This document shows positions 31,024 to 35,906 of a stretch of 35,906 bases of DNA, piece after piece (the stretch's first letter is position 1; each line of letters starts with the position of its first letter). The stretch covers positions 1-35,906 of the forward strand of contig JAUXOM010000141.1 in assembly GCA_030682175.1 (NCBI GenBank). Reading direction: 5' to 3'. Position numbers and translations under genes: made by a program. The notes beneath the pieces were generated by a model that had not been told where the DNA came from, ran no database searches, and saw only the letters and a list, made by a program, of their open reading frames with translations. This stretch comes from Rhodocyclaceae bacterium (GTDB taxonomy: Bacteria > Pseudomonadota > Gammaproteobacteria > Burkholderiales > Rhodocyclaceae).

Positions 31024-31932
31024 TTACTCATAGCCAAGGCTTTTCAAGGCACGCTCATCGTCAGCCCAACCGCCCTTGACCTTGACCCAGGTTTCCAGCC
31101 AGACCTTGCCACCGAACAGGCGCTCCATGTCCTTGCGCGCATCACTGGCCACGCGTTTCATGCGCTCACCACCCTTGCCGATGACGATCGCCTTGTGCGC
31201 GTCCCGGTCGACGATGATCGCGGCGTGAATGCGGCGCACCCCCTCTTCAATTTCGAAGCGCTCGATCTCCACGGCGATGCCATACGGCAACTCCTCGCCC
31301 AAATTGCGAAACAGCTTTTCCCGTAACATTTCAGCAGCCAGAAAACGCTCCGAACGGTCGGTCAGGTCATCCGCATCAAAAATCGGTGCAGCTTCCGGCA
31401 AATAGTTCGCGGCCACACGGAGCAAGGTATCAAGATTGTCACCCCGCTCGGCACTGGTCGGCACAATCTCGCTGAAAGCATGCTGTTCAGCAAGCATTGC
31501 CATGAAGGGCAGCAAGGCATTCTTGTCGCTCATGCGGTCGATTTTGCTGATCACCAGCACCACGGGGATATCGGCAGGCAGGCGGGTAAGTACCGCACGG
31601 TCCTCGTTCCGCCAGCGATTAGCCTCGACGACGAACAGGATCACATCGATATCGGCAAGGGCACCGCTCACCGCTCGATTCATGGCGCGATTGAGAGCAT
31701 TGCGATGGCGTATCTGGATGCCTGGCGTATCGACAAAAACATACTGGCAGGCGTCCGTCGTCAAAATCCCGTGGATGCGATGGCGCGTGGTTTGCGCCTT
31801 TTTCGAGGTTATGCTGATCTTGGCACCGATCAGCCGATTCATCAGGGTTGACTTGCCGACATTCGGACAGCCAACTATCGCCACATAACCGGCACGGAAT
31901 CCCGCGGCAGGTATTTTGGTGTCGCTCATCAT
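31024..31932 (-). CDS. era: GTPase Era
   Basis: A 302-residue GTPase needed for 16S rRNA maturation and 30S assembly. G1 is [11 protein letters not shown]3 DTPGIQ, G4 SKIDRM; the C-terminal KH domain contains [17 protein letters not shown]. The start ATG at 31932 overlaps the rnc stop (ATGA); a second ATG follows directly. Between G1 and G2 the text [15 protein letters not shown] is typical of Era. Confidence 0.97.
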   Translation of the reverse strand: MMSDTKIPAAGFRAGYVAIVGCPNVGKSTLMNRLIGAKISITSKKAQTTRHRIHGILTTDACQYVFVDTPGIQIRHRNALNRAMNRAVSGALADIDVILFVVEANRWRNEDRAVLTRLPADIPVVLVISKIDRMSDKNALLPFMAMLAEQHAFSEIVPTSAERGDNLDTLLRVAANYLPEAAPIFDADDLTDRSERFLAAEMLREKLFRNLGEELPYGIAVEIERFEIEEGVRRIHAAIIVDRDAHKAIVIGKGGERMKRVASDARKDMERLFGGKVWLETWVKVKGGWADDERALKSLGYE

Positions 31933-32603
31933 TTTCCCTTCAAGTGGTCAAGCGCGGCCTGGGCGGCCTGCTGCTCCGCACCGCGCCGACTGGCGCCACT
32001 GCCCTTCACCAGAAGCTCGATTGCCGGAACGGCACACGAGACTTCAAATTCCTGGGCATGTGCCTCACCGCGCGTCGCCAGCAAATTGTATTGCGGCACC
32101 GGCAGGCGACGTGCCTGCAACAATTCCTGCAAAGCCGTTTTGGCATCCTTGCTGGCGTCACGCGGATCGATTTGTTCAATGCGCGTCTTGAACAGGCGTT
32201 CGATAAACTGGTGTGCAGAGGCAAATCCGGCGTCGAGATAAACGGCGCCAATGATGGCTTCCAGCGCATCGGCAAGAATGGACGGCCGCCGGAACCCGCT
32301 ACTTTTCAGCTCACCCTCGCCGAGGCGCAGGAAATCCCCCAGAGCCAGTTCGACCGCAATTTCGGCCAGCGTTTCCTGCCGCACCAGGTTGGCGCGCAGG
32401 CGGGACAGATCCCCTTCCTTGATGGTGGAAAAACGCTGGTAGAGCTGCGTGGCGATCGAGCAATTCAGTACGCTGTCGCCGAGAAATTCCAGCCGCTCGT
32501 TATGGGGCGACGAATGGCTGCGGTGCGTCAGCGCCTGTTGCAACAACCCCGGCTGCAAGAAGGCATGGCCAAGCGCTTTTTCCAGCCGGCCCGCCAAGCT
32601 CAC
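31929..32603 (-). CDS. rnc: Ribonuclease III
   Basis: A 224-residue endoribonuclease for double-stranded RNA. The catalytic signature [12 protein letters not shown] (about residues 36-47) carries the Mg-binding acids, and the second acidic pair lies in [15 protein letters not shown]-terminal double-stranded RNA-binding domain (about 155-222) ends with [19 protein letters not shown]. It overlaps the gene before and after by 4 bases. Confidence 0.97.
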   Translation of the reverse strand: MSLAGRLEKALGHAFLQPGLLQQALTHRSHSSPHNERLEFLGDSVLNCSIATQLYQRFSTIKEGDLSRLRANLVRQETLAEIAVELALGDFLRLGEGELKSSGFRRPSILADALEAIIGAVYLDAGFASAHQFIERLFKTRIEQIDPRDASKDAKTALQELLQARRLPVPQYNLLATRGEAHAQEFEVSCAVPAIELLVKGSGASRRGAEQQAAQAALDHLKGK

Positions 32604-32956
32604 TTCTGCGACGATCCTTCAAAGTAGATCAGCAGACTGACATTGGCCACCAGGGGCACACGCTTTTCGTAGGAAAACGAAACCACCAGGTCGCCGCCAT
32701 CCTTGGTGATATCCAGATCCTGTGAGGTTACCGATGTGAAATCATCGATCGTCTGCCGGCGCTCAAAGGCCTTGCGCGCTTCGGCAACACTGGTCTTTGC
32801 CGCAGGGTCATTCGAGACAGCCTTGACTGCGGCGACAATCTGGAAATACTCGATGACCGAGGGAATGACTTTCATGGCAAGCAAGGCAAGCACTGCAAGA
32901 ACAACCGCCCAGGTCAGCAAACCCGAAAGACTCACACCCGCCTGTTTTCTCTTCAT
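32600..32956 (-). CDS. DUF4845 membrane protein
   Basis: A 118-residue protein with a basic N-terminus (MKRKQAG), one transmembrane helix (about residues 9-32) that resembles a pilin-like start, and a periplasmic domain. Members of DUF4845 are nearly always found between lepB and rnc in beta- and gammaproteobacteria; their function is unknown. Its stop overlaps the rnc start. Confidence 0.88.
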   Translation of the reverse strand: MKRKQAGVSLSGLLTWAVVLAVLALLAMKVIPSVIEYFQIVAAVKAVSNDPAAKTSVAEARKAFERRQTIDDFTSVTSQDLDITKDGGDLVVSFSYEKRVPLVANVSLLIYFEGSSQK

Positions 32957-32983
32957 GTCATCCCCGTCGAGTTGGTATGGTGA

Positions 32984-33772
32984 TCAGCGGAAGCTGCCGA
33001 TACGCTTCAAATCCCCAAAATTGAACCAGACAAAAAACGCCTTGCCCACCAGATTCTCGTCGGGCACAAATCCCCAGACCCGACTGTCCTGCGAATTGTC
33101 GCGGTTATCACCCATGACAAAATAATGTCCGTCCGGAACCTCGCAAACGACTCCGGCACTATTGTAGAGACATTTTTCATGATGGGGAAACTGCATGACG
33201 AATGGCACAAAGACCGGCGAATTATCTTCAATCAGGATCGCATGCTCGACCTCGCCCAGCTTTTCCACATACTGCGGCGTGTAGAACATGCGCTCGCTAT
33301 CGAAATAGTCGCCGGTCTTATCCGCAGACACGGGCTGGCCATTGATGGTCAGCCGCTTGTTCTGATAAGCCACCCGGTCACCCGGCAAGCCCACCACCCG
33401 CTTGATGTAGTCGAGCGAAGGGTCGGGAGGATAGCGGAACACCACCACATCACCGCGCTGCGGAGAACCCAACTCGATGACTTTTTTGTTCAGCACCGGC
33501 AAGCGGATGCCATAAGTGTATTTATTGACGGCGATGAAGTCGCCCACCAACAGGGTTGGGATCATCGAGCCTGATGGAATCTTGAATGGCTCAACCAGAA
33601 ATGAACGCAACACGAAGACAATCAGGATGACGGGGAAAAAACTCGCGCCATACTCGACCCACCAAGGTTCCTTGGCGCCCGGGGCACGCCGCTTGCGAAA
33701 CACGAAGTGATCCGCCACCCATAACGCGGCGCTCAACACCAGCAATACAAACAGGATCAGGGCAAAGTTCAT
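32984..33772 (-). CDS. lepB: Signal peptidase I
   Basis: A 262-residue membrane protease. Two N-terminal transmembrane helices are followed by the catalytic Ser in IPSGSMIPTLLVGD and the catalytic Lys in YIKRVVGLPGD; the box GDNRDNSQDSR is intact. The ATG at 33772 is preceded by AAGAAG. It lies 15 bases after lepA, the conserved order. Confidence 0.97.
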   Translation of the reverse strand: MNFALILFVLLVLSAALWVADHFVFRKRRAPGAKEPWWVEYGASFFPVILIVFVLRSFLVEPFKIPSGSMIPTLLVGDFIAVNKYTYGIRLPVLNKKVIELGSPQRGDVVVFRYPPDPSLDYIKRVVGLPGDRVAYQNKRLTINGQPVSADKTGDYFDSERMFYTPQYVEKLGEVEHAILIEDNSPVFVPFVMQFPHHEKCLYNSAGVVCEVPDGHYFVMGDNRDNSQDSRVWGFVPDENLVGKAFFVWFNFGDLKRIGSFR

Positions 33773-33787
33773 GGTTTTCTTCTTCGA

Positions 33788-35581
<1,794 letters not shown>

Positions 35582-35635
35582 ATTGACCAATAAACGGGCT
35601 GCGAAAGTCTGGTGTTGTCTTTCGAAAGGGCGCGG

Positions 35636-35641
35636 ATTATA
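35636..35641 (-). promoter_or_regulatory. lepA: -10 box for the lepA operon
   Basis: A perfect TATAAT on the minus strand, 54 bases before the lepA ATG, would start transcription near 35629. No good -35 is seen at the normal distance. The IS end lies about 45 bases further upstream, so this promoter was retained. Confidence 0.45.
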
Positions 35642-35696
35642 CCGTGCCACAACGGCGGACGACGGCCTTGCCGCAGGTATTACCAGGGCCGGAGCA

Positions 35697-35906
35697 TCAA
35701 ATCTCCCGTAGTTGCAAGACGGAAGCGAGGTAGTCGGGGTTCCAGGCGGCGGCTTTGCGCTTTCTCGGCATGCTGGTCGCGCGTGACGTATCGCTACGAA
35801 ATAGATTCAGCGAAACGCGGCGCAAGAACGAGAAATTCAACGCTGCGTTTCGTAGCCGAATGGAACTGGCGTCTTCGCCAAAGGTGACATCCAGACACCA
35901 GTGCAG
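35697..35906 (-). CDS. ISAs1-family transposase, C-terminal 69 residues (5' part outside window)
   Basis: The minus strand is open from the window edge to TGA at 35697 and reads [34 protein letters not shown], ending [23 protein letters not shown]-x-LDV-x-F-x-ED and the N-x2-x-LRR-x-x-LNL motif are characteristic of the end of ISAs1/H-repeat-type transposases, with the final Glu of the DDE triad in the first motif. The element's end may be the CAGGGCCGG at about 35684. It is close upstream of lepA; in many relatives mucD or rseB lie here. Confidence 0.85.
   Translation of the reverse strand: MHWCLDVTFGEDASSIRLRNAALNFSFLRRVSLNLFRSDTSRATSMPRKRKAAAWNPDYLASVLQLREI

Overview
The window is GC-rich chromosomal DNA of a betaproteobacterium, probably Rhodocyclales-like. 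This placement is inferred from gene order and content: an aspartokinase gene followed by tRNA-Ser(GCT); pyrG-kdsA-DUF1330-eno-ftsB; lepA-lepB-DUF4845-rnc-era-recO-pdxJ-acpS-nagZ; EarP next to an elongation factor P that carries Arg32; and a PEP-CTERM protein. Most of the window is housekeeping genes in tight operons, many with 4-base stop/start overlaps.

Layout. 1-1748: accessory DNA against the 3' end of tRNA-Ser, with a partial MGMFDY-type protein, a possible structured RNA, two small ORFs (one an AlpA-like DNA-binding protein) and several hairpins; it looks like the remnant of an integrated element without a visible integrase. 1749-4479: tRNA-Ser, lysC, an XRE regulator and a radical SAM protein. 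4560-11091: one plus-strand run, queD-gcvT-gcvH-gcvP-gcvR-like-gamma carbonic anhydrase-SIMPL protein, coupling queuosine precursor synthesis to the glycine cleavage system. 11179-13744: a DUF4143 ATPase, a PEP-CTERM exported protein with a good sigma-54 promoter, and a VapC toxin without a recognisable antitoxin. 13745-14995: a mosaic of broken second copies of ftsB, the eno 3' end, the gcvP 3' end, gcvR and the carbonic anhydrase. 15060-18015: a PhnD-PAS-GGDEF diguanylate cyclase, an antiporter remnant and a GrpB-family protein. 18147-22660 and 22709-25103: minus-strand genes from pyrG through ftsB, then uvrC and pgsA. 25185-27725: earP, efp, a collapsed kup potassium transporter remnant and a CBS-domain protein. 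27770-35581: the lepA-to-nagZ operon on the minus strand. 35697-35906: the C-terminus of an ISAs1-type transposase just upstream of lepA.

The most unusual signal is a short dispersed repeat (about 24 bp, with a longer form of about 54 bp) that starts AAAGTCGGC and ends GGGACGGC or GGACGGC. It lies in intergenic DNA, at the edge of and inside the mosaic duplication, and inside the reading frames of gcvP, gcvR and, inverted, earP. Two copies are identical over 25 bp although read in different frames. It behaves like a small repeat that can be tolerated in coding sequence. A second, unrelated repeat splits two operons directly after a stop codon (eno/ftsB and era/recO).
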